Shown: in pieces, positions 52,658 to 61,183 of the stretch
Layout of the letters: the number at the start of each line of letters is the position of its first letter
How positions within the stretch are numbered: the first letter of the stretch is position 1
Source of the DNA: Aquibacillus rhizosphaerae
GTDB taxonomy: Bacteria > Bacillota > Bacilli > Bacillales > Amphibacillaceae
Assembly (NCBI RefSeq): GCF_030282825.1
Contig: NZ_JASTZU010000063.1
Location: 186,001 to 250,000, forward strand
Length of the DNA: 64,000 nucleotides
Direction: 5' to 3'
Program-made: the position numbers and the translations under genes
Notes under the pieces: generated by a model
What the model was told of the DNA's origin: nothing
What the model saw: only the letters and a program-made list of their open reading frames with translations
Databases searched by the model: none

Positions 52658-53077
52658 CTAATAATATCTTATTTTATTTTTAGTCTTATTATCCGCATTA
52701 TTTTTGGTTCCTGAAGTATTATTGTTGGAATTGTTGTTATTTCCAGATGTAGCAGTATTTTCTGCATTTGAGCTATTGGAAGAATTATTAGTGGTTGTTG
52801 TTGTGTTAGTGTCTTTTAAATTTAAATTATCAAGTAGTTTAGATGGCTTTATTTGACTATATACACCACTTGCTGTCAAACCAATTATTAAAGCTGTTAA
52901 TACTTTGTTTAGCAGGAGTTGTGGTAAAAACACAATAATCATTGCAAATCCTATAGCTAATAATGACCTATATCTTTTAGGAACCGTAAATGCATTACCA
53001 ATAACAGTTACTAATGCAGCAACAATAGCTGAGATTGTTGCTAAATTAGCAGGGTCTAATTGATTAATGTCTATCAT
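52658..53077 (-). CDS. Holin-like membrane protein with Asn/Thr-rich tail
   Basis: A 139-residue protein. Residues 15-82 hold two to three membrane helices (ATISAIVAALVTVIGNAF, FAMIIVFLPQLLLNKVLTAL), a holin-like layout. Residues 92-139 are almost only Asn, Thr, Ser, Gly and Lys with poly-Thr and poly-Asn runs. ATG at 53077 follows AAGGAG. Family not certain; a holin would release a lytic enzyme, but none is next to it. The low-complexity tail is unlike any neighbour. Confidence 0.6.
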   Translation of the reverse strand: MIDINQLDPANLATISAIVAALVTVIGNAFTVPKRYRSLLAIGFAMIIVFLPQLLLNKVLTALIIGLTASGVYSQIKPSKLLDNLNLKDTNTTTTTNNSSNSSNAENTATSGNNNNSNNNTSGTKNNADNKTKNKIRYY

Positions 53078-53392
53078 TTTTATGCTCCTTCTCATTTTAG
53101 TATAGAATACGCAGAATAAAAGGATGTGGAAGCTGTAAACAATCCTATTATAAAAAAGGGGTTAATATCCGTTAAAAATTAATCATGTGTAATTGGTAAA
53201 TAACGTTTATAATTAAATAGGAAGACTTGTTAATAAATTTGGTTAAGAATAAACAGTGGTACTTTACAGGTCTGGCTTTTAATTAAAACTGAAAACTTTT
53301 ATACAACTTATAACTCCATGTTTTGTTCAACTCATGCACTAATTATTTCTAGAATATTATTGATAATATTCTCTTCAAGGAGGCAGAGGGTA
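53078..53392. other. Divergent intergenic region, holin-like gene / YkuI-like gene
   Basis: About 315 bases, AT-rich. The YkuI-like frame stays open back to 53318, but without a ribosome binding site. No repeat or regulatory motif is recognised. Confidence 0.4.
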
Positions 53393-54610
53393 ATGGATCC
53401 ATTAGATATAGTTGAAAATATACATAATGTAAAACCAATCTATCAGCCTATTGTAAGTGCTATTAGGCACAATGTGATTGGCTATGAAGTCTTAGGACAA
53501 TTTTATAATGATGAAGATGAATGGATAAGTTTAGGTGCTTTTTTCCATGATAATGAGGTGCCAGACGAATTTAAAGTTGAGGTTGATCAACATATATTAA
53601 ATATAGCTATTTCAGAGATGCTCGAGTTGAAAAAAGAAGGCTTATTGTTTATTAATCGAAATGCTAAGCAATTGATGGTAAATGATGGGGAAGATTTATT
53701 GCAAATGTTAATACAATTTGAAGAAAAGGGATTTTCTATGGATAGGGTTGTTATCGAAGTTACAGAACATGACTTTGATGAAGACTTTGAAATTCTTAAT
53801 CATTTACTCTTATATTTTAAAACGTATGGGATTCAGATTGCAGTAGATCGAGTGGGAGTGAAAAGTTCTAATATTGATCGTATTAGGCAGCTAGAACCAC
53901 ATATTTTAAAAATTGATACACGAATTTTACGTAATCATAATGGAGAAGGCTTTCAAGATATCATGCATTCATTATCGATGCTAGCACGTCGGATAGGAGC
54001 GGCATTATTATTTGAATACATAGAGGATGATCTCCAATTACATTTTGCTTGGAAACATGGAGGAAGGTATTATCAAGGCTATTACTTAGCTAGACCAGGA
54101 TTTTCTCTTGTGACAAATGATGCTTTACCTATAGATCTTGGAGACAAAGTTTCCACTTATATCTCTAGAGAAAAGAAACTAATAGAAGAGCGGTTAGTAC
54201 ATCTTTTGAATTGGGAACAAAAAGTAAAGGATTTACTTCCACATTGGGATGGGAATAAAAAAGTAGATACGTTTATTGATAATGTGACTAGTAAGTTCAA
54301 TGAAGAGAGTTTTCGTATGTACGTTTGTAATAGCGATGGCCAACAAGTGTCTTCCAACTTTAGAAAGCAAGAAGAAGTATGGGTGATTGAATCAGATAAA
54401 ACAGGGTCAAACTGGGCATTTCGCCCCTACTTCTTAGAGAATATGGTACAAATGAAAACATGGAGTAGAGGAATATTATCAGATATATACTCTGATATTG
54501 AAACAAGGGAAATGATACGCACTTTCAGTTATCCATTAACAGATGAATACTTTTTGTTTATCGATATTCGCTATTCCTTTATTTATGATAATGAATGCTT
54601 GTTAATTTAA
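53393..54610 (+). CDS. ykuI: EAL-domain protein YkuI-like, probably catalytically inactive
   Basis: A 405-residue protein with an N-terminal EAL domain (about 1-250) and a C-terminal PAS-like sensor domain, the layout of B. subtilis YkuI. Visible EAL residues are EVL in place of EAL (GYEVLGQF), NRNAK, VIEVTEHDF, KIDTR, LLFEYIED and YYQGYYLARP. The usual DDFGTG loop is AVDRVGVKSS, lacking the second metal-binding Asp, so it probably binds c-di-GMP without cleaving it. ATG at 53393 follows AAGGAGG. Confidence 0.86.
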   Translation: MDPLDIVENIHNVKPIYQPIVSAIRHNVIGYEVLGQFYNDEDEWISLGAFFHDNEVPDEFKVEVDQHILNIAISEMLELKKEGLLFINRNAKQLMVNDGEDLLQMLIQFEEKGFSMDRVVIEVTEHDFDEDFEILNHLLLYFKTYGIQIAVDRVGVKSSNIDRIRQLEPHILKIDTRILRNHNGEGFQDIMHSLSMLARRIGAALLFEYIEDDLQLHFAWKHGGRYYQGYYLARPGFSLVTNDALPIDLGDKVSTYISREKKLIEERLVHLLNWEQKVKDLLPHWDGNKKVDTFIDNVTSKFNEESFRMYVCNSDGQQVSSNFRKQEEVWVIESDKTGSNWAFRPYFLENMVQMKTWSRGILSDIYSDIETREMIRTFSYPLTDEYFLFIDIRYSFIYDNECLLI

Positions 54611-54627
54611 TAAGCCACTACTGATAA

Positions 54628-54667
54628 AAACCTGTACCCCATAGTAAAATATGAGGTACAGGATTTT
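54628..54667. terminator. Bidirectional terminator
   Basis: CCTGTACC (54631-54638) pairs with GGTACAGG (54655-54662), with flanking A and T runs and an inner CATA/TATG pair. Confidence 0.8.
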
Positions 54668-54741
54668 AAAAAAATGAGTATAAAATTTAGTGACATAAAT
54701 CTTCAGTGATTATCCCATAGGTAGTCTTAAGCAAGGGCACC

Positions 54742-56355
54742 TTATAAAAAGAGGCTGAGTAGCTGCGATGCAATCGCAACAAAAATAAGTGCAAATGGAT
54801 AAGCTGCTGCATAAGCGATAGCTGGATCCTCAGATTCAATGATTTGGTTTACAGACCCTAATCCTGGGGTACTCGTCATCCCGCCACAAAGTGCTCCTAA
54901 TGAGTGAACAATACTTAGTTTGAATAATTTCCTTGCGATATAGAAACCGACTAAAATTGGGACCATTGTAATGATAGATCCACCAAAAACGAGTCCTAAT
55001 CCTTCGGTTTGAATGACGTCAACGAGACCTTGCCCAGCAGTAGTACCAGCTCCTGCCAAAAATAGAACAAGTCCAATATCGCGAATTACTTGATTAGAAG
55101 GTTGATAATATCTAGCTTGGATAGGACCCAATTTACCAAAGTGTCCAATGATTAAAGCTACAAATAATGGCCCGCCAGCCACTCCTAATGTTATCGTACC
55201 TAAACCTGGCAAGTGAATCGGGATCATTCCGAGTAAAATTCCAATTAATAAAACGATACTTAAGGAAAAAATATCTACATTTGTTATTAACATTTTTTTT
55301 CTTGCAAAGAGTTTTTCAACATCATTTAAACGATCTTCACTACTCACGATTGTAAGCACATCGCCTCTTTCTAAACGCATTCTAGCATTTTGATTATACT
55401 CAAGACCACCACGCACCATGCGTGTTACGGTTACACCATAATTTCTTCTTAATCGTAAATCTTTGATGTTTTTACCTATCATTTCTTCTGAATCTACGAC
55501 TACTTTCCTTAGTTTAATATGATCATTATTAATTAAGTTTGTTTCTACTTCTTCTCCAGCAAAATCACGGAATTTTTCTAAATCTGATCTCATGCCAACT
55601 GTCACAAGTCGATCGCCTAATAAAATAACAGTATCGCTTAAAGCAATTATGTTACGGTTGTTGCGAATGACTCTGCTTATTACTACTGAATTGTTTCTCT
55701 GAAACCGAAGCTCTTTTAATGTTTGTTTATTAATATCAGGATTTGTTACTTTAATCGTTGTAACCTGTGGTGACTCTTCATTTCTAGCTGGATTATTTTT
55801 TTGTTCTAAATCTTTGACTAAGTCAACTTTTAATACTCGTGGTAATAACTGAACAAATAAGACTACCGCTAAAACTCCAAATGGATAAGCGATACCGTAA
55901 CCAACGGATGCTAGTGGGTCATTTGTTGCTTCGAGTGCTGCAGCCAAACCAGGTGTACTGGTTAAGGCACCTGTCATTAGACCAATACTTAATGCTGGTG
56001 ACAAATGAAATATATTTGATACGATAATGGTAGTAATTGCAGCAACTAGAACAATTAACAATCCAATTATTCCGAAGATAATCCCACTAGAGCGGATCAT
56101 TCGGAAAAACCGTGGACCTGCTTGCAGTCCAACTGCAACTATAAATAAACTAAGACCAAAGTTTTGTATGATAGGTGATATTTGATAACCAAAGTGGCCA
56201 AAAACCATTGCTACAAGTAAAACTCCGGCAGAACCTAGTCCTAATCCTTTTATTTTCGTTTGACCAATCCATGATCCTATAAATAAGATTACAAACAATA
56301 ATATGAGTGGTTCTTCTAATAACCCAACGATGAAATCCACTTCCGATTCCCCCAA
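54742..56355 (-). CDS. AspT/YidE-family exchanger with two TrkA-C domains
   Basis: A 537-residue transporter of the aspartate:alanine exchanger family. Two homologous membrane halves (about 10-170 and 365-537) share GLMTGALTSTPGLAAALEA / LGALCGGMTSTPGLGSVNQ motifs. Two TrkA-C domains lie between them (about 195-275 and 280-360, ALSDTVILLGDRLVTVG and RLERGDVLTIVSSEDRL). Transported solute unknown; an aspartase-like gene 10 kb away is only suggestive. A cre-like site lies 98 bases upstream. ATG in GGGGGAATCGG context. Confidence 0.86.
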   Translation of the reverse strand: MGESEVDFIVGLLEEPLILLFVILFIGSWIGQTKIKGLGLGSAGVLLVAMVFGHFGYQISPIIQNFGLSLFIVAVGLQAGPRFFRMIRSSGIIFGIIGLLIVLVAAITTIIVSNIFHLSPALSIGLMTGALTSTPGLAAALEATNDPLASVGYGIAYPFGVLAVVLFVQLLPRVLKVDLVKDLEQKNNPARNEESPQVTTIKVTNPDINKQTLKELRFQRNNSVVISRVIRNNRNIIALSDTVILLGDRLVTVGMRSDLEKFRDFAGEEVETNLINNDHIKLRKVVVDSEEMIGKNIKDLRLRRNYGVTVTRMVRGGLEYNQNARMRLERGDVLTIVSSEDRLNDVEKLFARKKMLITNVDIFSLSIVLLIGILLGMIPIHLPGLGTITLGVAGGPLFVALIIGHFGKLGPIQARYYQPSNQVIRDIGLVLFLAGAGTTAGQGLVDVIQTEGLGLVFGGSIITMVPILVGFYIARKLFKLSIVHSLGALCGGMTSTPGLGSVNQIIESEDPAIAYAAAYPFALIFVAIASQLLSLFL

Positions 56356-56452
56356 ATCATATAACTTCCTAAACTTAAATGTCTATTTTTATTATAAATG
56401 GTTTTTTTATAAAATGAATAATTTTGTTAATTATTTCACAATACTGCCATAC

Positions 56453-56466
56453 TCAAAACGCTTTCA
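56453..56466 (-). promoter_or_regulatory. CcpA (cre) site upstream of the AspT-like gene
   Basis: On the minus strand TGAAAGCGTTTTGA matches 13 of 14 positions of the cre consensus TGWAANCGNTNWCA. It suggests carbon catabolite control of the exchanger. Confidence 0.65.
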
Positions 56467-56670
56467 TGTGAAATTTTGAGATATTTTTTCCATATTTAGG
56501 ACGTATTACAAAAAATAAGTAATATAGCTTTCCTCCTAAGTACAACCTTTAAAAAAATAGATTGATTTAAGAACACAGAAACAAGGTGGTTCGCCGGGGC
56601 TAAATCTGACTATTCCCAGTTAATGAGTTATACACAAAAAAATAAATGAATATCCCTGACAACAATTCAA

Positions 56671-56693
56671 GAGTCCTTGATGTCTCAAGGACT
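56671..56693 (-). terminator. Hairpin after the 97-residue gene
   Basis: AGTCCTTGA pairs perfectly with TCAAGGACT around TGTC, extended by TTCAA/TTGAA. The T run is poor. Confidence 0.55.
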
Positions 56694-56723
56694 TTTGAAT
56701 TAATTAGAAAATGAAAGGGTCTC

Positions 56724-57017
56724 TTATAAGGTTAAGCTAACACTTCCATCTTCACTTATTTCAACGGTAGAATAACTTTCAAATGTTTCCATATGGGTGA
56801 TTTCATGTTTAACAGGTTTTGCAAAACTGTCCATGTATTCCTGATACATTTCAGGTTTCTTAATAAGGTGATAGTAATAGACTTTCTCTCCATTATTAAC
56901 ATCACTATTTCTAAGAGAAAATCTATCTTGAAACTGTTCCTTAAACCAATCTCTAGCTTGTAAATGGTTTTCGAAATCAGGCATGTCATTACTAATCGTT
57001 GTTAAATCAAAGTTCAT
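56724..57017 (-). CDS. Hypothetical protein, 97 residues
   Basis: Soluble, acidic protein (MNFDLTTISNDMPDFENHLQ at the start, STVEISEDGSVSLTL at the end) with a central EKVYYYHLIKKPEMYQEYMD. AAAAGGAG upstream of ATG supports it. I do not recognise the family. Confidence 0.7.
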   Translation of the reverse strand: MNFDLTTISNDMPDFENHLQARDWFKEQFQDRFSLRNSDVNNGEKVYYYHLIKKPEMYQEYMDSFAKPVKHEITHMETFESYSTVEISEDGSVSLTL

Positions 57018-57108
57018 TTGGATAATCGACTCCTTTTATGTAGTAGTGTAACCTGTATTGCTTGTTTTATTTAACGGGGACGGATTTCTCGTTCTAATTC
57101 CACAAAAA

Positions 57109-57147
57109 AGAACCCAAACCTCTTGTCAAATAAGAAATTTGGGTTCT
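57109..57147. terminator. Bidirectional terminator
   Basis: AGAACCCAAA (57109-57118) pairs perfectly with TTTGGGTTCT (57138-57147), with A and T runs outside. Confidence 0.8.
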
Positions 57148-57173
57148 ATTATTACTTTTTAAAAAACGATTCA

Positions 57174-57509
57174 CTAATGGCAGATTCCTAGATTAAAAGC
57201 AATTACTTTTACTTGTAGCATCACAATCAAAATCCACGCAGTATGATGACTAATATGAGCAATGTAAAACTTTTTTCGATTTTGAAAAAATGATTTAAAT
57301 GTATATTGAGATAGGAATAAAAGTATTGTAAATGCAGTAACGACGGATGTTAGACCAAGTATTGCTTTAAATGGCGACATCCATAGGAAATCATTTAAAG
57401 TAGGAATAATTAATACGGGATCATAGTTTATATTTAAAAAATAAATGCCTATTGTCCAAGAAACGAGCATGAATCCGATGATGACAATACTGGATGTTTT
57501 TTTTACCAT
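57174..57509 (-). CDS. Three-helix hypothetical membrane protein, 111 residues
   Basis: Three hydrophobic helices (SIVIIGFMLVSWTIGIYFL, AILGLTSVVTAFTILLFL, HTAWILIVMLQVKVIAFNLG) with a positive KSFFQNRKKF loop. ATG at 57509 follows GAGGGGG; an upstream in-frame start has no such site. Family not recognised. It sits between terminators. Confidence 0.7.
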   Translation of the reverse strand: MVKKTSSIVIIGFMLVSWTIGIYFLNINYDPVLIIPTLNDFLWMSPFKAILGLTSVVTAFTILLFLSQYTFKSFFQNRKKFYIAHISHHTAWILIVMLQVKVIAFNLGICH

Positions 57510-57625
57510 GTGTATCCCCCTCATATCAAAACCAAGTAAATGCATAGGATTAATTATATCTTATGTAAGATTGTGTGATTTGTCAATCCATAGGTTGGGC
57601 ATAGGTCGGGTATATATGGTTTTTA

Positions 57626-58252
57626 TCACTGATTTGGGAAAAGTCCATTCCAAAATAAACGAACAATTTGATCTGCGGTTTCTTCTATACTAGAAAATAT
57701 TGCATTATTTTCAGCATCTCTATAATTACCTACCTTCAACAGTGATACATAGGAATGTGCCGCAAATGTAGGGTTGATTTTTGTTATTTCTCCATTTTCG
57801 ATGGCAGCTTCAAAAGCCTTTTCAATTGCTCTGTACATGTTCTCTTCAGCTTCTTGCATTTTTTTGATTTGTTCAGAAGATAAGACATTTTTAGTCTCTC
57901 GCATAAACCCATCTAAATCAAGGTCAACAGTTGCTTTTAAGTGGGCCACTGCAACTTTTAAAAGACGATCACGTAACGGTGAATCCTCCAGTAGCATCGT
58001 TTGCATATGTTCGCGTATTCGAAACATCATTTGCACAATAGTTTCGGTAAATAATTCTGCTTTACTTTCATAGTAATAATAGACAGTTGCTTTCGTTATG
58101 TTGCATTTTTTTGCAACATCGTCAACAGAAACCTCTTGATAGCCGTTTGTTAAAAATAATTGAGTTGCCATACTTAGAATCAGTTCATTTGTAGGTTGTT
58201 TTAATTCACTGGCACGTGGTCTACCTAGTGACCTTGATTTTTTTTCTTTCAT
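57626..58252 (-). CDS. TetR-family repressor
   Basis: A 208-residue TetR regulator. The N-terminal DNA-binding part is visible as LFLTNGYQEVSVDDVAKKCN and ITKATVYYYYESKAELFTE (helix-turn-helix, about 30-70), after a basic arm RSLGRPRAS. The C-terminal domain would bind the inducer. Divergent from an MMPL exporter that it presumably represses. ATG follows AGGGAGAG. Confidence 0.88.
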   Translation of the reverse strand: MKEKKSRSLGRPRASELKQPTNELILSMATQLFLTNGYQEVSVDDVAKKCNITKATVYYYYESKAELFTETIVQMMFRIREHMQTMLLEDSPLRDRLLKVAVAHLKATVDLDLDGFMRETKNVLSSEQIKKMQEAEENMYRAIEKAFEAAIENGEITKINPTFAAHSYVSLLKVGNYRDAENNAIFSSIEETADQIVRLFWNGLFPNQ

Positions 58253-58321
58253 ACTTGTTCTCTCCCTGTATGTGTTTGTTTCATTTTCAGTATAGCATAG
58301 AAAATAATATAATTGATTTAG

Positions 58322-58350
58322 TTGATTATTAACTGACTAGTATATATAAT
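58322..58350 (+). promoter_or_regulatory. Promoter of the MMPL exporter
   Basis: TTGATT (58322-58327) and a perfect TATAAT (58345-58350) with a 17-base spacer. The spacer holds ACTGACTAGT, a short inverted repeat that is a candidate TetR operator. Confidence 0.6.
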
Positions 58351-58496
58351 TAATTCAACATAAAAATTAATATGGATATAATTAATATTTGCTCAAATTT
58401 AAAAGATGATTCTATTAAAGGTTATATGTACTTAATTACAATGTTTTAGTTTAAAAGGATTTAGAAAAAGAATTGAATTGGAGAAGGAGAAGGGTA

Positions 58497-60725
58497 ATGA
58501 ATAACAGATTATACAAGTGGGGAAAAGTAGTCGCTGGGTCTAAGAGTAGGTGGATTACAATGGTAATGTGGGTATTAGTAGTTGCACTACTGTCCACGGT
58601 ATGGCCGGCTGTAAATGATGAAGAATCTGGTTCAAATAACTTGTTACCAGAAGATGCAATGTCTGTCGAGGCCTCTAACCTAACGGAAAATCAGTTTCCA
58701 AATGATTCGGGTGTTCCATTATTAGTGGTTTGGCAACGTCAGGCGGGTTTGACAGATGACGATTTTGAAGCGGTTCAGTCACTTTATAAACAACTTCAAG
58801 AAAACCCCCTTGAACATCAGTCGATGGTACCGGACTTTGCTAGTATTCCATTGCAAGCATTAACAGAGTCAGCATCCAGTGATGGTGTAGCTTTAACAAC
58901 ACCAGTATTTTTTGAAAATGATGCTTCAACAGAAGAATTACAGCAATCTCTTGAAGTTTTGGAAACAAATATTACGGAGTTAACCGAAAATAATGTATTT
59001 AGTAAGGAGATTTCATCAGAAGGATTGCAAATTAGATTTACAGGTCCGGTTGGAATACAAACAGACGCAAGTGCATTGTTTAGTCAGGCCGACGTAACAC
59101 TACTAATAGCTACGGTTTTATTAGTGTTAGTATTGTTAATCGTTTTATACCGTTCACCAATATTAGCTGTCGTACCGCTGGTAGGGGTTGGGTTCGCTTA
59201 TGGGATAATTAGTCCACTGCTTGGCTTTATGGCGAGTCAAGGTTGGATTGTTGTAGATTCTCAGGCGATTTCAATTATGACTGTCCTCTTGTTTGGAGCA
59301 GGAACTGATTATTGTTTATTCCTTGTATCTAGGTACCGAGATGAGCTGCAGCTAGAACCAAATAAATATAAGGCACTTCACTTGGCAATAGCCAATTCTG
59401 GTGGTGCCATTATGATGAGTGCCTTGACTACGGTACTTGGTTTATTAACTTTATCGTTAGCTCAATATGCTTCCTACGATCGTTTTGCAGTTCCATTTAG
59501 TTTAGCAATCTTTATGATGGCAATTGCTGTTATGACTTTATTACCAGCAATTCTCGCATTATTAGGAAGAACAGCATTCTTTCCATTTATTCCAAGGACA
59601 AAAGCAATGACAGAGCAATTAGAGAAAAAGAAGGGCAAACCAGTGCGTTATCCAAAAACAAGAAGTCGATTTAGTATTGCTGCTGGCAATTTGGTTACGA
59701 AAAAGCCACGTAGGATTATTATCGTATGTTTGTTCTTGTTAGGGGCTCTTGCTATTTTTGTTCCAAAAATAGAGTACACATATGGAGTGCTTGATTCATT
59801 TCCAGAAGATATGCCATCACGTGAAGGATTTGCTATTATTGCAGAACATTATCCAGCAGGAGAAATTGCTCCTGTTCAAGTCATCGTAGATACGGGTGGA
59901 CAGGAAGTTACAGTACAAGAAGAATTAGCATCCTTACCTACTACTGAAAATGTCAGTGACCCGAGGCAGGGTGATAGTAACTCAAATATCGTTGAATACA
60001 CTGTTACATTAGCTGTAGATCCTTATTCATCAGAAGCGGTTGAAAAAGTTCCAGAATATAAACAAACAGCGGTGGAAGCACTGGAACAAGCAGGAATAAC
60101 TAATGCTAGTGAACGTGTTTGGATAGGTGGTGAAACAGCAACGCTCTATGATACAGAAGTAATTACAAGCAACGATCAAAGTCTAATTATACCTGTTGTT
60201 CTTCTTATTATAGCAACGTTATTACTGTTTTATTTACGATCTGTTGTGGCGATGATTTATCTTTTATTAACAGTTGTTCTTTCTTATTTCTCAGCATTAG
60301 GGCTTGGTTGGTTAATCATTCACTACGGTATGGGCGCGTCTGCTATGCAAGGATTAATCCCTTTATATGCATTTGTCTTTCTAGTCGCACTTGGGGGCGA
60401 TTATAATATCTTTATGATCTCAAGTATCTGGAAAAATCGTAAACAAATGCCTTTGAAAAAAGCTATTTCTGAAGGTGTCGGAGAAACAAGTAGTGTGATA
60501 ACCTCTGCTGGTTTAATACTAGCAGGAACGTTCTCAGTTTTGGCTGTCTTGCCATTACAAGTTCTTGTGCAATTTGGAACGGTAACAGCCATTGGGATAT
60601 TATTAGACACCTTTATTGTTAGGCCTTTACTCGTGCCGGCTATTACAACGGTACTGGGAAGATATGCATATTGGCCAGGAAAGTTATGGAAAAAAGAAGA
60701 CAGAGAAAAGCAACAAGGTATGTAA
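58497..60725 (+). CDS. MMPL/RND-family exporter
   Basis: A 742-residue MMPL protein with about 12 membrane helices in two repeats. VLLFGAGTDYCLFLVSRYRD and FVFLVALGGDYNIFMISSIW carry the Asp-Tyr residues of the proton relay, and each half has a large external loop after its first helix. Such proteins export lipids, surfactants or drugs; the substrate is unknown. ATG at 58497 follows AGAAGGAGAAGGG; an upstream TTG is in frame but lies before this site. Divergent TetR gene. Confidence 0.88.
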   Translation: MNNRLYKWGKVVAGSKSRWITMVMWVLVVALLSTVWPAVNDEESGSNNLLPEDAMSVEASNLTENQFPNDSGVPLLVVWQRQAGLTDDDFEAVQSLYKQLQENPLEHQSMVPDFASIPLQALTESASSDGVALTTPVFFENDASTEELQQSLEVLETNITELTENNVFSKEISSEGLQIRFTGPVGIQTDASALFSQADVTLLIATVLLVLVLLIVLYRSPILAVVPLVGVGFAYGIISPLLGFMASQGWIVVDSQAISIMTVLLFGAGTDYCLFLVSRYRDELQLEPNKYKALHLAIANSGGAIMMSALTTVLGLLTLSLAQYASYDRFAVPFSLAIFMMAIAVMTLLPAILALLGRTAFFPFIPRTKAMTEQLEKKKGKPVRYPKTRSRFSIAAGNLVTKKPRRIIIVCLFLLGALAIFVPKIEYTYGVLDSFPEDMPSREGFAIIAEHYPAGEIAPVQVIVDTGGQEVTVQEELASLPTTENVSDPRQGDSNSNIVEYTVTLAVDPYSSEAVEKVPEYKQTAVEALEQAGITNASERVWIGGETATLYDTEVITSNDQSLIIPVVLLIIATLLLFYLRSVVAMIYLLLTVVLSYFSALGLGWLIIHYGMGASAMQGLIPLYAFVFLVALGGDYNIFMISSIWKNRKQMPLKKAISEGVGETSSVITSAGLILAGTFSVLAVLPLQVLVQFGTVTAIGILLDTFIVRPLLVPAITTVLGRYAYWPGKLWKKEDREKQQGM

Positions 60726-60730
60726 TAATT

Positions 60731-60775
60731 ATCCTCCATGTGGACAGTGTTCTTCCCTTCATGGAGGATTTTTAG
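60731..60775. terminator. Terminator after the MMPL gene
   Basis: ATCCTCCATG (60731-60740) pairs perfectly with CATGGAGGAT (60760-60769), then TTTTTAG. Confidence 0.83.
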
Positions 60776-60785
60776 TTTTTCCTAA

Positions 60786-61159
60786 TTAGGAAAGGCAGAC
60801 GACTAGGCTAAGTACTAGTGCTATTATAGATAACGGAGTCATAATTATCCGTTCCTTTTTGCTTTTTGAAAATAAGTTGGCAATTGTATTTAGAGCTAAG
60901 TACCCAGTAATTATCCACTTGTATGGAACCCAAAGGAAATGATGCGAGCGTGCTGTAAAAAAACAAATCCCATCAGTACTAAAATTAGCGCTGACGCAGC
61001 GCTAACAATACGTAACGGTTTCGGTAAAATCTTATAGAAACCACCCATCGAAGCTTCACCAAAAGGAAAGCCTATAGTGAGTAACAGTTGGAATACAGCC
61101 AGAAGAAAAAATAAACTAACACAAATAATCGCCGCAACTTGAACATATAATTCTCCCAT
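60786..61159 (-). pseudogene. Four-helix membrane protein gene, frameshifted
   Basis: The first frame starts MGELYVQVAAIICVSLFFLL and runs through GFPFGEASMGGFYKILPKPL to FLQHARIISFG, then stops early at 60911-60913. The next frame continues with WVPYKWIITGYLALNTIAN, FSKSKKERIIMTPLSIIALV and LSLVVCLS, stopping at 60786-60788. Adding one base to the AAA at 60932-60934 (TTT on the coding strand) restores ISFWVPYKWIITGY. The joined protein of about 124 residues has four helices and the SKSKKERIIMTPLS loop of a known small membrane family I cannot name. Real mutation or read error. Confidence 0.75.
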
Positions 61160-61183
61160 TTTCCGCTCCCTTTATAACTATTT

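Larger units (their letters stand above)
56356..56723. other. Intergenic region upstream of the AspT-like gene
   Basis: Contains the cre-like site (56453-56466) and a hairpin at 56671-56693. A small GC-richer patch around 56585-56605 (GGTTCGCCGGGGCT) is unexplained. Confidence 0.45.

Noticed and set aside
56756-56989. Second minus-strand frame inside the 97-residue gene
   Set aside because: Shifted-frame shadow; the 56724-57017 frame has the ribosome binding site and better composition.
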